Source of the DNA: Trichomonas vaginalis G3
Taxonomy: Eukaryota; Parabasalia; Trichomonadida; Trichomonadidae
DNA: 64,000 nt
Assembly: GCF_026262505.1 (NCBI RefSeq)
Contig: NC_067203.1
Span: 620,001 to 684,000 of the forward strand
Direction: 5' to 3'
In this document: positions 44,790-55,344 of the stretch, one piece after another
Layout: each line of letters begins with the position of its first letter
How positions within the stretch are numbered: the stretch's first letter is position 1
The notes under the pieces: generated by a model
What the model saw: the letters and a program-made list of their open reading frames with translations, nothing else
What the model was told of the DNA's origin: nothing
The model's database searches: none
Position numbers and translations under genes: made by a program

Positions 44790-47700
44790 ATGCAACGAAT
44801 TCAAAATGAAGGACCTACAATGTTAAAATTATACATGCAATTTTGGGATCAAAATTCAATGCGGGCTGACATTTTCTTTTTGAATAAAATTTTTAAACGA
44901 ATTTTTTTTGTTATGCGCGGGAATGGTTCCATTATGGGGAATGGAAAGATCAAAGCGCATAATTCAGGATCTGGACTAAATGATATTAATAGTTCTTCTA
45001 TAATTGACTCAGAAGAAGACTCAGAATACGAAAGATTAGCAGGGAAAAACAGTATTTCGAAATCTAGAAGCAGTAGTACTATGAAATCGGCATTGCAAAT
45101 CGATGACGACGATGTTCTTTCATTTGAACAGTCAGCATCTTCAAAATTAGATTCAACTGATCCAAATAGTAATATAAATTTACGTTCAGCAAGTTCTCTT
45201 ATTAAAACAATTGGAAAATACATCGATTTCGATGATGAATCAGGGTCTCCTTCCCATGAAAATACACAATCAAATAATAATTCAAGTAATTCGAAGAGCA
45301 AACTTAGTATTTTAGAACAAGCAAGGAGAAGTGGGTTATTAAATGAACCTCATCGAGAAAAAGTAAGTTTTGAAACTGATTCATCAAAATCTAAGAGCGA
45401 TTCAACATCTCCAGATCAGCGTTCCAAAGCTGATATTAAAGATTCACCGAATACTTCGAAAAATTCAGTTGGATCAATGAATTCTTCAAATGATTTCAAA
45501 ACTCCAGGGAAAAATCACTCTTCTATGCAAGGAAATTCATCGTTGGTATTTGATGATTCATTTGTCCAAGATAAATCAGCAATTCGAAAACAAAGTGATC
45601 TAGAAAATGACGAAAACTCAAATCTCTCATCAAAGGCGGAGTCATTTACTGATTCATTCGATTCATCTTTTATACAATCACCAAGAAATTCAACAGCAAA
45701 AGAAGAAAATTTAGATCCATTGCATGACGCATCAGAAATCAAAAAATCTCCGCCAGAAAGCAAAAATAAAGATTCTCCGGAGGATTCATTTAACTCTTCA
45801 TTCATTTCTGGCCCAGAACAACAAAATTCCGGAAATCAGCATCTTGAAAGTAACATTCAGTCATTTATTTCATCATTTGGAGATGATTCAGCATCACATA
45901 AGTCTACAGAGAAGCCAAATATACCTGCTCTACCATTAAATTCCTCAAATAAAAAATCTGATGAAAATTCACAGAAAAATTCTGCCGATTTTGAGAGTCA
46001 GTCATCAAAAAAGTCTAACTCATCTAAAGGCAACAAGAAATCAGACACTTTTGATGATTCTTTTGTTTCAATTGAATCATCAAAATCGAAAACACCCAAA
46101 AAAGCAAGTTCTTTCGGAGATTCATTCAACGAAACAATTGGATTAACAAGTTCTAAGAAATCTAAACAAAAAGACTCATTTGAGGATTCCTTTGATTCAG
46201 TTCCTTCAAAAAAGTCATCGAACAAAGGAAAATCAGATAGTTTTGAAAGCGAAAAATCTTCAAAAGCTAAAAAAATTTCGACAAAAAGTGACACTTTTGA
46301 TGAAAGTTTCATAAGTGAAATTTCCGCTGTGAAAAACAAAGAAGAAAACAGTTTTGACGACTCTTTCATTTCTACAAATTCAAAGAAAAGTCAAAAACCG
46401 AAAAGTGACAAAAGTGAAGTGAACAATAAGGTTGAAACAAGTTTTGACGATTCTTTCATTTCTACAAGTTCAAAGAAAAGTAATAAATCAAAAAGTGACA
46501 ATAATAAAAAAGACAAAAGTGAAGTGAACAATAAAGTTGAAACCAGTTTTGATGATTCATTTATTTCCGAAATTTCAACCAAAAATGACAAAAGTGAAGT
46601 AAAAAATAAATCAGAAAACAGTTTCGACGACTCTTTTATTTCTACAAGTTCCAAGAAAACTCCTACAACTAAAAACAACAAAAGTAAAGTAAGTAACAAA
46701 GTTGAAACAAGTTTTGATGATTCTTTCATTTCTACAAGTTCCAAGAAAAGTAATAAATCAAACAAAAGTAATAAATCAAAGAAAGAAGAATCTAGTTTTG
46801 GAGATTCCAGTTTTGTTTCTTTTGCTTCTGAAGCGAAAAAGTCATCAGTAAGTTTCAATAAAAAATCATCTTCTTCATTTGAAAAAGGAGATGTTTCTAG
46901 TGCTTTCATCACTGAATCATCTAAAAATGATGAAAGTGACTTTATTTCAACTGTTAACTCAGAAAAGAAATCATCAACAGTAAATAATGATTCGGATGAC
47001 TTCGTTTCAACAATTAAATCAGAAAAGAAATCATCAAACAACGAAAGTGACTTCATTTCTACCGAAAAAAGTGACAAAAACGAATCAGATGACTTTGTTT
47101 CTACAATTAAGTCAGAAAAGAAATCTTCTAATGAATCAGATGATTTTGTTTCTACAATTAAGTCAGAAAAGAAATCATCAAATGATGAAAGTGATTTTAT
47201 TTCTACTGAAAAAAGTGACAAAAAGTCAGATAAAAGTCAGAAATCATCAAATGATGAAAGTGATTTTGTTTCCACAATTAAAAGTGAAAAGAAGTCAGGA
47301 AATAGTTCTGTTGAAGGAGAGAGTGATTTTATTTCAACTGTTAAAAGTGAGAAAAAGTCATATGATGATGATTTTGAGTCTATAATTAAATCAGAAGAAA
47401 ATACAGAGTTGTTTAACGATTTAAGTGTTATTTCTCAACCTTCTGAATCATCAAATAAATCTGAAACAACAACTGACAGCGTTGATTTCATTTCTACAAT
47501 TAAGTCAGAAAAGAAATCAGATGAAGATGATGATTTCGTCTCAACCATAAAATCAGAAAAGAAATCAAGTAATGACTCAGATGACTTTGTTTCGACAATT
47601 AAATCAGAGAAAAAGTCAAGTAATGACTCAGATGATTTTATTTCAACAATTAAAACAGAAGATAATTCAAAGAATGAATCTTCTGATTTTGTTTCGACAA

Positions 47701-50126
47701 TTAAATCAGAAAAGAAATCAAGTAATGACTCAGATGATTTTATTTCAACAATGAAAACAGAAGATAATTCAAAGAATGAATCTTCTGATTTCGTTTCAAC
47801 AATTAAAAGTGAAAAGAAATCATCAAACGATGAAAGCGACTTTGTTTCAACCATTAAATCAGAAAAGAAGTCATCAAATGACTCAGATGATTTCGTCTCT
47901 ACAATCAAGTCAGAGAAGAATTCAAGTAATGGAGAAAGTGATTTTGTTTCAACAATAAAATCAGAGAAAAAGTCTTCTAATGATTCAGATGATTTCATCT
48001 CTACAATTAAAAGTGAAATAAAAAACGATGACGAAAGTGACTTTATTTCAACTATAAAGAGTGAAAAGAAATCATCAAATGACTCAGATGACTTCGTATC
48101 AACTATAAAATCAGAGAAGAAGTCAAGTAATGATTCAGATGATTTTGTTTCTACAATCAAAAGTGAAAAGAAATCATCAAATGAATCTTCTGATTTTGTT
48201 TCAACAATTAAGAGTGAAGTGAAGAATGATGATGAGTCAGATTTTGTTTCTACAATTAAGAGTGAACAAAAATCAGATGAAGATGACGAAGTTGACTTTG
48301 TTTCTACAATTAAATCAGAAAACAAATCAGAAGATGATGACGATGATTTCATTTCAACAATAAAATCGGAGAAACAATCAACTTCAGGAGATATAGACTT
48401 TGTTTCAACAATTCAAAGCGAAAAAACAAAAACAACTTCTGATTTTGTATCAACTATCAAAAGTGAAGTAAAAAGTGACGATGAAAGTGACTTTGTTTCT
48501 ACAATTAAAAGTGAGAAAAATACAGAGGAAACAGATGATTTCATCTCAACAATTAAATCAGAAAAACAATCAACATCAGGAGATGTAGACTTTGTTTCAA
48601 CAATTAAATCAGAAAAACCTTCTGATGACGATGATGACGAAGTTGATTTCGTTTCTACAATTAAATCTACTCCAAAAAGTGACAATTCAAGTGAATTCAT
48701 TTCCGAGATTGTTTCTACACAAAACAAAGATGAATCAAGCGATTTCATTGCAACAATAAAAAGCGAAAGAAGGGTGGAAAGTGATGGATTTATTTCGACA
48801 AAGAAAACTTCAAGTGAATTCATTTCTACAATAAAATCAGAAAAAACTCAACCAGAAAGTGACTTCATTTCTACTATTAAAAGTGAGAAGAAATCATCAG
48901 ATTCAGATTTTGTGTCTACTATTAAAAGTGAAGAAAAGAGTGATGATGAAAGCGACTTCATTTCTACTATTAAAAGTGAGAAGAAATCAAGTGAAAATTC
49001 TGATTTTATTTCGACTGTAAAAAGTGAAGAAAAAAGCGATGACTTTATATCAACAATTAAAAGTGATAAGAAAACAACAGAAGAATACAGTTCATTTATT
49101 TCAACTATAAAGAGTGAAAAGAAATCAAGTGAAGATTTCGATTCTTTTGTTTCTACTCCAAAATCATCAAAGAAAGGAGTAAGTTTTGTTTCTTCCTCCA
49201 AAAATTCTCCAGAAGAAAGTTTTGTTTCTTCTAAAAAAGATGATTTCGAAAGTGATTTTACTTCTGTAACATCAAAGAAATCTTCTAAACGTTCTAAAGA
49301 AGAACCAAATGACTTTACAAGTGATTTTACTTCTGTAACATCAAAGAAATCTTCTAAACGTTCTAAAGAAGAACCAAATGACTTTGAGAGTGATTTTACT
49401 TCTGTAGCATCAAAGAAATCTTCTAAACGATCTAAAGAAGAACCAAATGACTTTACAAGTGATTTTACTTCTGTCACTTCGAAATCAACGAAATCATCCA
49501 AGAAATTGAAAGAAGAAACAAATGATTTCGAAAGTGATTTTACATCATTTGCAAGTAAAACGCAGAAATCATCTAAAAAGGATGATTTTGAAAGTGATTT
49601 TACTTCTGTCACTTCAAAGAAATCATCAAAAAGATCAAAAGAAGAAACAAATAATTTCGAAAGTGATTTTGCTTCAGTTGAAACTAAATCAAAGAAATCA
49701 TTTGAAGATGATTTTGAATCAACAATTAAATCGAAACAAGGAACAGAAGAATTAATTCTTAGTCCACAAAAAACTCCAAGAAGACACCATCAAAGGAAAT
49801 CCATCGAAACTTCTCCTTTCAAAAGAGATGAAGAAATCCAAGCAAAGATGGAAACACCAAAGAAACATAAACACCATAAGAGGCCACTGCCTGATGTTGC
49901 TTTAACACCTCCACCTCGCGTTTTAAGAAATAGAGAAAGACTTTTACCTCTTCCAAGACAAAATTTGGCTGTAACTCCTCAAAAAGAGATGAATAACAAC
50001 TACATCGATTTCATTAAGGAACAGAAGAGAAGATTACAAGAGATTTCAGATGCAGTTCAATCATCTAGACAACTTAGAGCAATGAGGGAAGCAAAGATTA
50101 CTCGTATTAATTATGAAAACTTATGA
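44790..50126 (+). CDS. Giant Ser/Lys/Asp-repeat protein, 1778 aa
   Basis: An intact 5.3-kb frame. Three repeat zones follow each other: ~residues 400-690 with SFDDSFIST-type units; ~690-1470 with many 15-17-residue units of the form SDDFVSTIKSEKKSS; ~1480-1640 with FESDFTSVTSKKSSKRSKEE units. The C-terminal ~140 residues are basic and carry several Ser/Thr-Pro sites (TPRRHH, TSPFKR, TPKKHK, TPPPR, TPQK). Likely a disordered, phosphorylated nuclear or structural protein. The start is uncertain: ATGs at 44790, 44820 and the later RGNGS Met are possible. Confidence 0.75.
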   Translation: MQRIQNEGPTMLKLYMQFWDQNSMRADIFFLNKIFKRIFFVMRGNGSIMGNGKIKAHNSGSGLNDINSSSIIDSEEDSEYERLAGKNSISKSRSSSTMKSALQIDDDDVLSFEQSASSKLDSTDPNSNINLRSASSLIKTIGKYIDFDDESGSPSHENTQSNNNSSNSKSKLSILEQARRSGLLNEPHREKVSFETDSSKSKSDSTSPDQRSKADIKDSPNTSKNSVGSMNSSNDFKTPGKNHSSMQGNSSLVFDDSFVQDKSAIRKQSDLENDENSNLSSKAESFTDSFDSSFIQSPRNSTAKEENLDPLHDASEIKKSPPESKNKDSPEDSFNSSFISGPEQQNSGNQHLESNIQSFISSFGDDSASHKSTEKPNIPALPLNSSNKKSDENSQKNSADFESQSSKKSNSSKGNKKSDTFDDSFVSIESSKSKTPKKASSFGDSFNETIGLTSSKKSKQKDSFEDSFDSVPSKKSSNKGKSDSFESEKSSKAKKISTKSDTFDESFISEISAVKNKEENSFDDSFISTNSKKSQKPKSDKSEVNNKVETSFDDSFISTSSKKSNKSKSDNNKKDKSEVNNKVETSFDDSFISEISTKNDKSEVKNKSENSFDDSFISTSSKKTPTTKNNKSKVSNKVETSFDDSFISTSSKKSNKSNKSNKSKKEESSFGDSSFVSFASEAKKSSVSFNKKSSSSFEKGDVSSAFITESSKNDESDFISTVNSEKKSSTVNNDSDDFVSTIKSEKKSSNNESDFISTEKSDKNESDDFVSTIKSEKKSSNESDDFVSTIKSEKKSSNDESDFISTEKSDKKSDKSQKSSNDESDFVSTIKSEKKSGNSSVEGESDFISTVKSEKKSYDDDFESIIKSEENTELFNDLSVISQPSESSNKSETTTDSVDFISTIKSEKKSDEDDDFVSTIKSEKKSSNDSDDFVSTIKSEKKSSNDSDDFISTIKTEDNSKNESSDFVSTIKSEKKSSNDSDDFISTMKTEDNSKNESSDFVSTIKSEKKSSNDESDFVSTIKSEKKSSNDSDDFVSTIKSEKNSSNGESDFVSTIKSEKKSSNDSDDFISTIKSEIKNDDESDFISTIKSEKKSSNDSDDFVSTIKSEKKSSNDSDDFVSTIKSEKKSSNESSDFVSTIKSEVKNDDESDFVSTIKSEQKSDEDDEVDFVSTIKSENKSEDDDDDFISTIKSEKQSTSGDIDFVSTIQSEKTKTTSDFVSTIKSEVKSDDESDFVSTIKSEKNTEETDDFISTIKSEKQSTSGDVDFVSTIKSEKPSDDDDDEVDFVSTIKSTPKSDNSSEFISEIVSTQNKDESSDFIATIKSERRVESDGFISTKKTSSEFISTIKSEKTQPESDFISTIKSEKKSSDSDFVSTIKSEEKSDDESDFISTIKSEKKSSENSDFISTVKSEEKSDDFISTIKSDKKTTEEYSSFISTIKSEKKSSEDFDSFVSTPKSSKKGVSFVSSSKNSPEESFVSSKKDDFESDFTSVTSKKSSKRSKEEPNDFTSDFTSVTSKKSSKRSKEEPNDFESDFTSVASKKSSKRSKEEPNDFTSDFTSVTSKSTKSSKKLKEETNDFESDFTSFASKTQKSSKKDDFESDFTSVTSKKSSKRSKEETNNFESDFASVETKSKKSFEDDFESTIKSKQGTEELILSPQKTPRRHHQRKSIETSPFKRDEEIQAKMETPKKHKHHKRPLPDVALTPPPRVLRNRERLLPLPRQNLAVTPQKEMNNNYIDFIKEQKRRLQEISDAVQSSRQLRAMREAKITRINYENL

Positions 50127-50229
50127 ATTTAATAATTTTATTTTGTTTGTTTGTAAATAATGTGTATATAATATTGAATCATTTTTGAATCTAAATTCAA
50201 TTTCTTTGCGAATATTTTATTTCTCATGG

Positions 50230-50727
50230 TGTGGAAATCAACACAAAAAGTGAATTTGAAGAAACAGCAGCAAAATATAAGCATAAAAAACTTAGGAATT
50301 TCTACTTTAATATGGTCCAAATTATAAAGATAAAAAAGAATTCTAGAAAGCAGCTCTTCATGTTTACAAACGAAAATTTAATGAAGAAACATTTGAACTT
50401 CTTCTATCATATGTTGAAAATATCAAAAATGAATTTCTAAAAACAATTCTTCAATGAAGCATTAGAAGAATTTCTTCCTTTGCATGGTGCATATATCATT
50501 GAGAGAGATCAAGATGAAGCGACAGTATTACATGTTACTATATGTTATAATAGTAAAGAAATTAGTAGATCTATTGCATTCATTTTGTATAACTACCAAT
50601 GAAAGAAGTAATTCTGGAAGAACAGCTCTTCATTCTGCATCAATTAACTAGTCAAGAAATAGCAGAACTGCTACTTTCGCATAGTACAGATATCAACGAA
50701 AAAGATAAGTTCAAAACATAATAACAT
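50230..50727 (+). pseudogene. Ankyrin-repeat gene relic
   Basis: Coding pieces in changing frames resemble ankyrin repeats: EATVLHVTICYNSKEI, then SGRTALHSASIN, then QEIAELLLSHSTDINEKDKFK. Stops and frameshifts lie between. Trichomonads carry hundreds of ankyrin genes; this is a decayed copy just downstream of the giant repeat gene. Confidence 0.6.
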
Positions 50728-50814
50728 TGAAGTTGAAAAAAAAAAACAGAAAATAGTTATTTAAAATAAACAAAAAGAGAGAACATATATATAATCATGT
50801 ATAACAATTTCAAT

Positions 50815-51447
50815 TTAAAACATTATTTCTCCGAAAGATTCAGAGCAAATGTCATCATAGCCAAAACAGCAGTCTAGAACAGAAATAACAAACAAACAAA
50901 AGTTACCAATGACTAAAGCTGCGCAGAATCCATCAAAAAGTCTACCAAATCTCGTATTTACGTAATTTGTTAAAATACTCTTGCATCCCGACTGATATTT
51001 AAATGGGCATTTGTCCAAAGCGTAGTGTGATGAGTTTTCCCATCCGCAGCACTCGTGATCAATCTGATAATATACATTTCCTTGGTTATTCGAAAACCAG
51101 ACAGATTTGTGTGCATTTATAACGTTTTTAGTCGATGCTGTGAATACAACGTATATGATTGTTGATGCCAAAAAGAAGATATGAGTTGTAAAGAAATGTC
51201 CGCAACATGAAATAAAGAAGTACATATTGATAATAATGGTTAACACGATTATGACACCAATGCCCATTCCAAACATCGTTTTATATTTGATTTTTCCTGT
51301 TGCAAATGTCTCTGATCCGCTGAAATAAGTTAAACCACTGATAGTGGACGCTAGGAACATAACCAATGAAAATTCAACTAGAAATATGTTCACTATCAGA
51401 AATATACTGAAACAATGATTACCTTGACATAAAGGTCTTGGTACCAT
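50815..51447 (-). CDS. Tetraspanin-like membrane protein, 210 aa
   Basis: Four hydrophobic segments (about residues 13-40, 55-80, 88-108, 175-198) with a large loop between the third and fourth. The loop holds CCG (HECCGWENSSHY) plus further Cys residues (CPFKYQSGC), the tetraspanin signature. Small cytoplasmic ends. Tetraspanins organise membrane microdomains and vesicles and occur in trichomonads. Intact gene; ATG at 51447. Confidence 0.75.
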   Translation of the reverse strand: MVPRPLCQGNHCFSIFLIVNIFLVEFSLVMFLASTISGLTYFSGSETFATGKIKYKTMFGMGIGVIIVLTIIINMYFFISCCGHFFTTHIFFLASTIIYVVFTASTKNVINAHKSVWFSNNQGNVYYQIDHECCGWENSSHYALDKCPFKYQSGCKSILTNYVNTRFGRLFDGFCAALVIGNFCLFVISVLDCCFGYDDICSESFGEIMF

Positions 51448-51964
51448 GAAAAAATTAAAAGTGACATTTATTGGTATATGATAATAAATATGTATTCATG
51501 ATCAGTATAGAATAATAATCATTATTTGTATTGACGACTTCCTCATAAAAGATGTTTATCCCATATTTTCTCTAAGCTATGAGCAAACTGATTCAATAGC
51601 GGCCTCATACTGAAATATGGCAACAAAAATGTATATGTGATGAATTAGAATAGAAAAAAAACATGTTATATTATAAAAGTTGATCCTATTAATCATTTCT
51701 TGATGCTATAAGTGAACATATAGATTAGATTTGATATGTATAAAATATGGTAGATGTTATACAGCTAGAATAATGCTTCAATTGATATTATATTATTAAG
51801 ATTTGAATACTCGATAATTGGTTGAAATATGATATGTATTACCTAGAAATAGCTAATCCAAACACTTTTTTTCCCTGAATAGAAAGCTCTTTCAGACAAT
51901 AATTTACGAAAAGTTTCTAATAATTTAGTGAATAGGCATATATTAAGCTATTACAGCTATAAGT
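51448..51964. other. Intergenic, no gene seen
   Basis: A/T-rich sequence between the tetraspanin gene start and the short hairpin-array transposon. No ORF or repeat of note. Confidence 0.5.
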
Positions 51965-52910
51965 GTTGCATGCTAAGATCAGTCATAATGTAAACCTCTC
52001 AATTTTATTGTCGTGGGAAGTATCTCAATTCCTTCAAAAAATTGAAAAACTATTTAATTTTAAAAATATAATACTTTTAATTAGTTAATTAATTGGAGAT
52101 ATTTTTAAAAAATCACTTTTGATAATACTTTTGAGAACTTTAATTAAAAAAATATATTCAAAAATATCCAGGATATCAAGAGGGAATTGTTCCTTATGAG
52201 GTATATAGTTATGATGTATACCTCATAAGGAACAATTCCCTCCTTAAAATGAGAAAACTTGTTCGAAATTGTTTATCATTTCGAACAAGTTTTCTCGTTT
52301 TTAATAGGAAACTAAAGGCTATGAGGCACTGATTATATATTAGTGCCTCATAGCCTTTAGTTCCTAATAGATAGCTGGGGAACTTTCTCCAAATGATAAG
52401 TTATTCAGAGAAAGTTTCCCAGCTATCAAGAGGGAATTGTTCCTTATGAGGTATATAGTTATGATGTATACCTCATAAGGAACAATTCCCTCCTTAAAAT
52501 CGTAGACATTTTTATACTTATTAATCAACCATTCAAAATCATATTCCTCTGAAAAGTTATTTTATTAAAAATTTAGAATTTTAATAAATATAGAGTTTGA
52601 ATTTCATACAATACCGATATATTTTCAATAATGGAATTTGAAAACCATTCTCAAAAGTTCTCAGAAAACCTTTTTTTCATTAATTTTAAGAAATCTGAGT
52701 ATTAAATTAAGTGATAAATTCGTTTGACACTACTTTAATTTTTAAATTCAAAAAATTATATGTGCTTCTTAAAATGACTCAAAAAAATTTTATTATAAAA
52801 TAATATATAATATTAAAAATCCCACAACATTTTTTTACTTTACATAATCGTACTTCCTCGACGATTAATTTCCACTCAATTTCTATCGTTGACCGAACTT
52901 AGCATGCAAC
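51965..52910. mobile_element. Hairpin-array transposon, short copy (HA2)
   Basis: Same ends as HA1 (GTTGCATGCTAAG…), flanked by direct repeats ATAAGT at 51959-51964 and 52911-52916. Five hairpins at 52180-52242, 52245-52301, 52304-52365, 52370-52426 and 52430-52492 match the last five of HA1 in order. It looks like an internal deletion derivative that moved independently, or a founder from which HA1 grew. Confidence 0.85.
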
Positions 52911-53119
52911 ATAAGTACTTTCATCATGACTCATATATTGGTGCCTGAAAAAATATAAAATTAAACTTCTTCGTTTTTTCAAAGTCTATTAAACCTATGC
53001 ATATATTTGGACTGAAAATTATGTAAACAGCCAATTTGGCCTATCCGAAAATTAAAAATATTAAAATAAAAAAATTTTTCGATATCGTATGTTTTATGTG
53101 AAATGTTTTTATATTTCTG

Positions 53120-54193
53120 TTAGAGTTCCTGATCCATCTTGACATCAACAATTGGCCTCCAATGAAGGCTTCCGTCAATAATGCGATCGAGGGCGTTGTT
53201 AAGCTTGTCAACTGACTCAACGAAAGCGCATTTGTCCTGTGTTCTGTGGTAGACCCAAATTCCCTTCTTGATGTAGTCGAGTTTAGATCCTGCTGGACAG
53301 GAAGCGAAAACGAACGGATCGTGCTGGAATTTTGTAGCAATCTTCTTGAATTCTTCATCTGGTTCGCCGGCCATGATGACGCAGTTCTTGTGCTTGTGGC
53401 AGATTTTTTCGAATTTTTCTTCTGTATCGATTGTCTCGATGTAGAGTCCCTTTGGCTTTGGTGTTGGTTTTGGTGTAGCTTCTGGGAGGGTTCCGTCAAA
53501 GAATTTGGCGATGAAGTTCTGAAGTACTGAGAAACTTGGTTTTCCATCGAAAATGCGGGATTTGTTGCCATCTCTTACAAGGACGGTTGGGAATGCTGTA
53601 ACATTGAACATGTCTTTCTTTTCTGAGTTGAGAGCATGGCCGATTTTGATTCCATCCTGGTTATCGTAGAAGCTGTTGGAAATAGCAGCCCACATTGGTG
53701 GAACCTGGCCCTTGTTTGTAAATAGGATGGCTTCCTTATCGGATCTTTCGGCCCATGTTTCGTCGATTTCGTTTGAATTATTTGGAATGTATTTGGCAGC
53801 TGCATTGCAAAAGCCGCGTGTTGAACGCTCACCATTGTAGACTTTGTAGCCATCTGGATAGAAGATGATAAATGTTGGGATATAGCGAATTCCAAATGGT
53901 GCTGCGATATCGCTGTATTTCTGTGTATCAAGAGAACCGAAACGGACCATTCCGTGAGATTGTTCAGCAGCTTCTGCAAAGTATGGAGCTGCTTGACGGC
54001 ATGCTGGGCAATAACCAGCCTGGAAGTCTACGATCCAAACTGTTCTGTTATTGCGTTTCTCGACGAGTTTCTTCCATGTTTGTGATGTAAGTTCAGTAAC
54101 AAACTTGCCACCTCTGGAAATACAGAATGTGGATAGAAGAGAGAGCATTGTCACTTTTTTGACTTTAGGATTTTTTTGATTGTTTGGTCTCAT
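53120..54193 (-). CDS. Thioredoxin/protein disulfide isomerase-like protein
   Basis: 357 codons from the first ATG; the internal Met at residue 16 (MLSLLSTFCISRGGKF) would start a better signal peptide, so the mature start may be 54148. A first thioredoxin domain has the active site GYCPACRQA within WIVDFQAGYC. A second thioredoxin-like domain follows (residues ~140-230), then a Pro/Thr linker (TPKPTPKPKG) and a C-terminal domain without a redox pair. No ER-retention signal (ends KMDQEL, which is close to a -xDEL signal but not exact). Probably an ER oxidoreductase. Confidence 0.78.
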   Translation of the reverse strand: MRPNNQKNPKVKKVTMLSLLSTFCISRGGKFVTELTSQTWKKLVEKRNNRTVWIVDFQAGYCPACRQAAPYFAEAAEQSHGMVRFGSLDTQKYSDIAAPFGIRYIPTFIIFYPDGYKVYNGERSTRGFCNAAAKYIPNNSNEIDETWAERSDKEAILFTNKGQVPPMWAAISNSFYDNQDGIKIGHALNSEKKDMFNVTAFPTVLVRDGNKSRIFDGKPSFSVLQNFIAKFFDGTLPEATPKPTPKPKGLYIETIDTEEKFEKICHKHKNCVIMAGEPDEEFKKIATKFQHDPFVFASCPAGSKLDYIKKGIWVYHRTQDKCAFVESVDKLNNALDRIIDGSLHWRPIVDVKMDQEL

Positions 54194-54685
54194 TCATCTT
54201 TTGACCGAACAACTTATATATCTCGACTTTATCTCACGGCTGATTAGTATGGTTATGGTAAGATATGTTAATACAACTGTGCCGTTTTCGATTTCGTGAA
54301 TTCTGACAAAAAAAGTAGTATATGATGCGGGTTGTGTGACTTTTTTTGTAATCGTAAGAATTCTCACATAATTGAATGATTTTTGAACATACTTCCGAAT
54401 AGCAGATTTTAAAAATTTATGAATAATTTATAAAAAGTTTTTATTCCTACAATTCCTATATTACCATTAATAAAAAGAATATATTTTATAATAGTTTCAT
54501 TTCGAACATGTTAAAATTTATCTGCATTTCGAAAAATTTTATTATAAATGATAATATAATTTATTAAATTAATATATAACTTATGAATTTTTACTTTTTG
54601 TATGAAATAAAATTTAGTATTAATAAAGTTATAAAATAAATTGGTGCATGTTAGATGTAAATAAGATATAAAAAAGGTGTTTATG
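54194..54685. other. Intergenic, no gene seen
   Basis: A/T-rich sequence between the PDI-like gene and the minisatellite. Confidence 0.5.
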
Positions 54686-54689
54686 AATA

Positions 54690-55195
54690 CTTTAGCAGAA
54701 CTTCTACTGGTAGAGTTTATACTGGCAGAATTTCTACTGGTAGAGTTTATACTGGCAGAACTTCTACTGGCAGAACTTCTACTGGTAGAGTTTATACTGG
54801 CAGAACTTCTACTGTTTCCCTCAAAATTGAATACTTTAGCAGAACTTCTACTGGTAGAGTTTATACTGGCAGAACTTCTACTGGTAGAGTTTATACTGGC
54901 AGAACTTCTACTGGTAGAGTTTATACTGGCAGAACTTCTACTGGTAGAGTTTATACTGGCAGAACTTCTACTGGCAGAACTTCTACTGGTAGAGTTTATA
55001 CTGGCAGAACTTCTACTGTTTCCCTCAAAATTGAATACTTTAGCAGAACTTCTACTGGTAGAGTTTATACTGGCAGAACTTCTACTGGTAGAGTTTATAC
55101 TGGCAGAACTTCTACTGGTAGAGTTTATACTGGCAGAACTTCTACTAGTAAAGTTTCTACTGGTAGAACTTCTACTGGCAGAATTTCTACTGGTT
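54690..55195. repeat. 15-bp minisatellite with higher-order repeats
   Basis: Tandem 15-bp units, mainly ACTGGCAGAACTTCT and ACTGGTAGAGTTTAT, alternate. A 33-bp insert containing GTTTCCCTCAAAATTGAATA recurs at about 54809 and 55017, giving a longer-range repeat of about 208 bp. Unit length divisible by three keeps frames open on both strands (191 and 240 codons), but the hydrophobic LLVEFILAE and Ser-rich translations are repeat artefacts. Confidence 0.88.
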
Positions 55196-55344
55196 ATATA
55201 TGGTGTCAATTTTTTAAAAAATTTTGAATTCAATGAGTTATATCAAAAATAAAATTCTTGAATAGAGTAAAAAAATTTAAATAATTTATTTAAATATTTT
55301 CTTCTGACATTTTTGAATAATTTATTTTTTTAATTCGTAAGAAA

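Noticed and set aside
45515-49612. Long minus-strand ORFs opposite the giant repeat gene
   Set aside because: They are shadows of the Ser/Lys/Asp repeat frame; their composition mirrors its codons.
53041-53571. 176-residue ORF overlapping the PDI-like gene
   Set aside because: Out-of-frame overlap on the same strand; Ser/Thr/Gln-rich shadow text with no family.
54511-55252. Long ORFs on both strands (LLVEFILAE and RSSASINSTS repeats)
   Set aside because: A 15-bp tandem unit without stops keeps several frames open; no start context or non-repeat domain.
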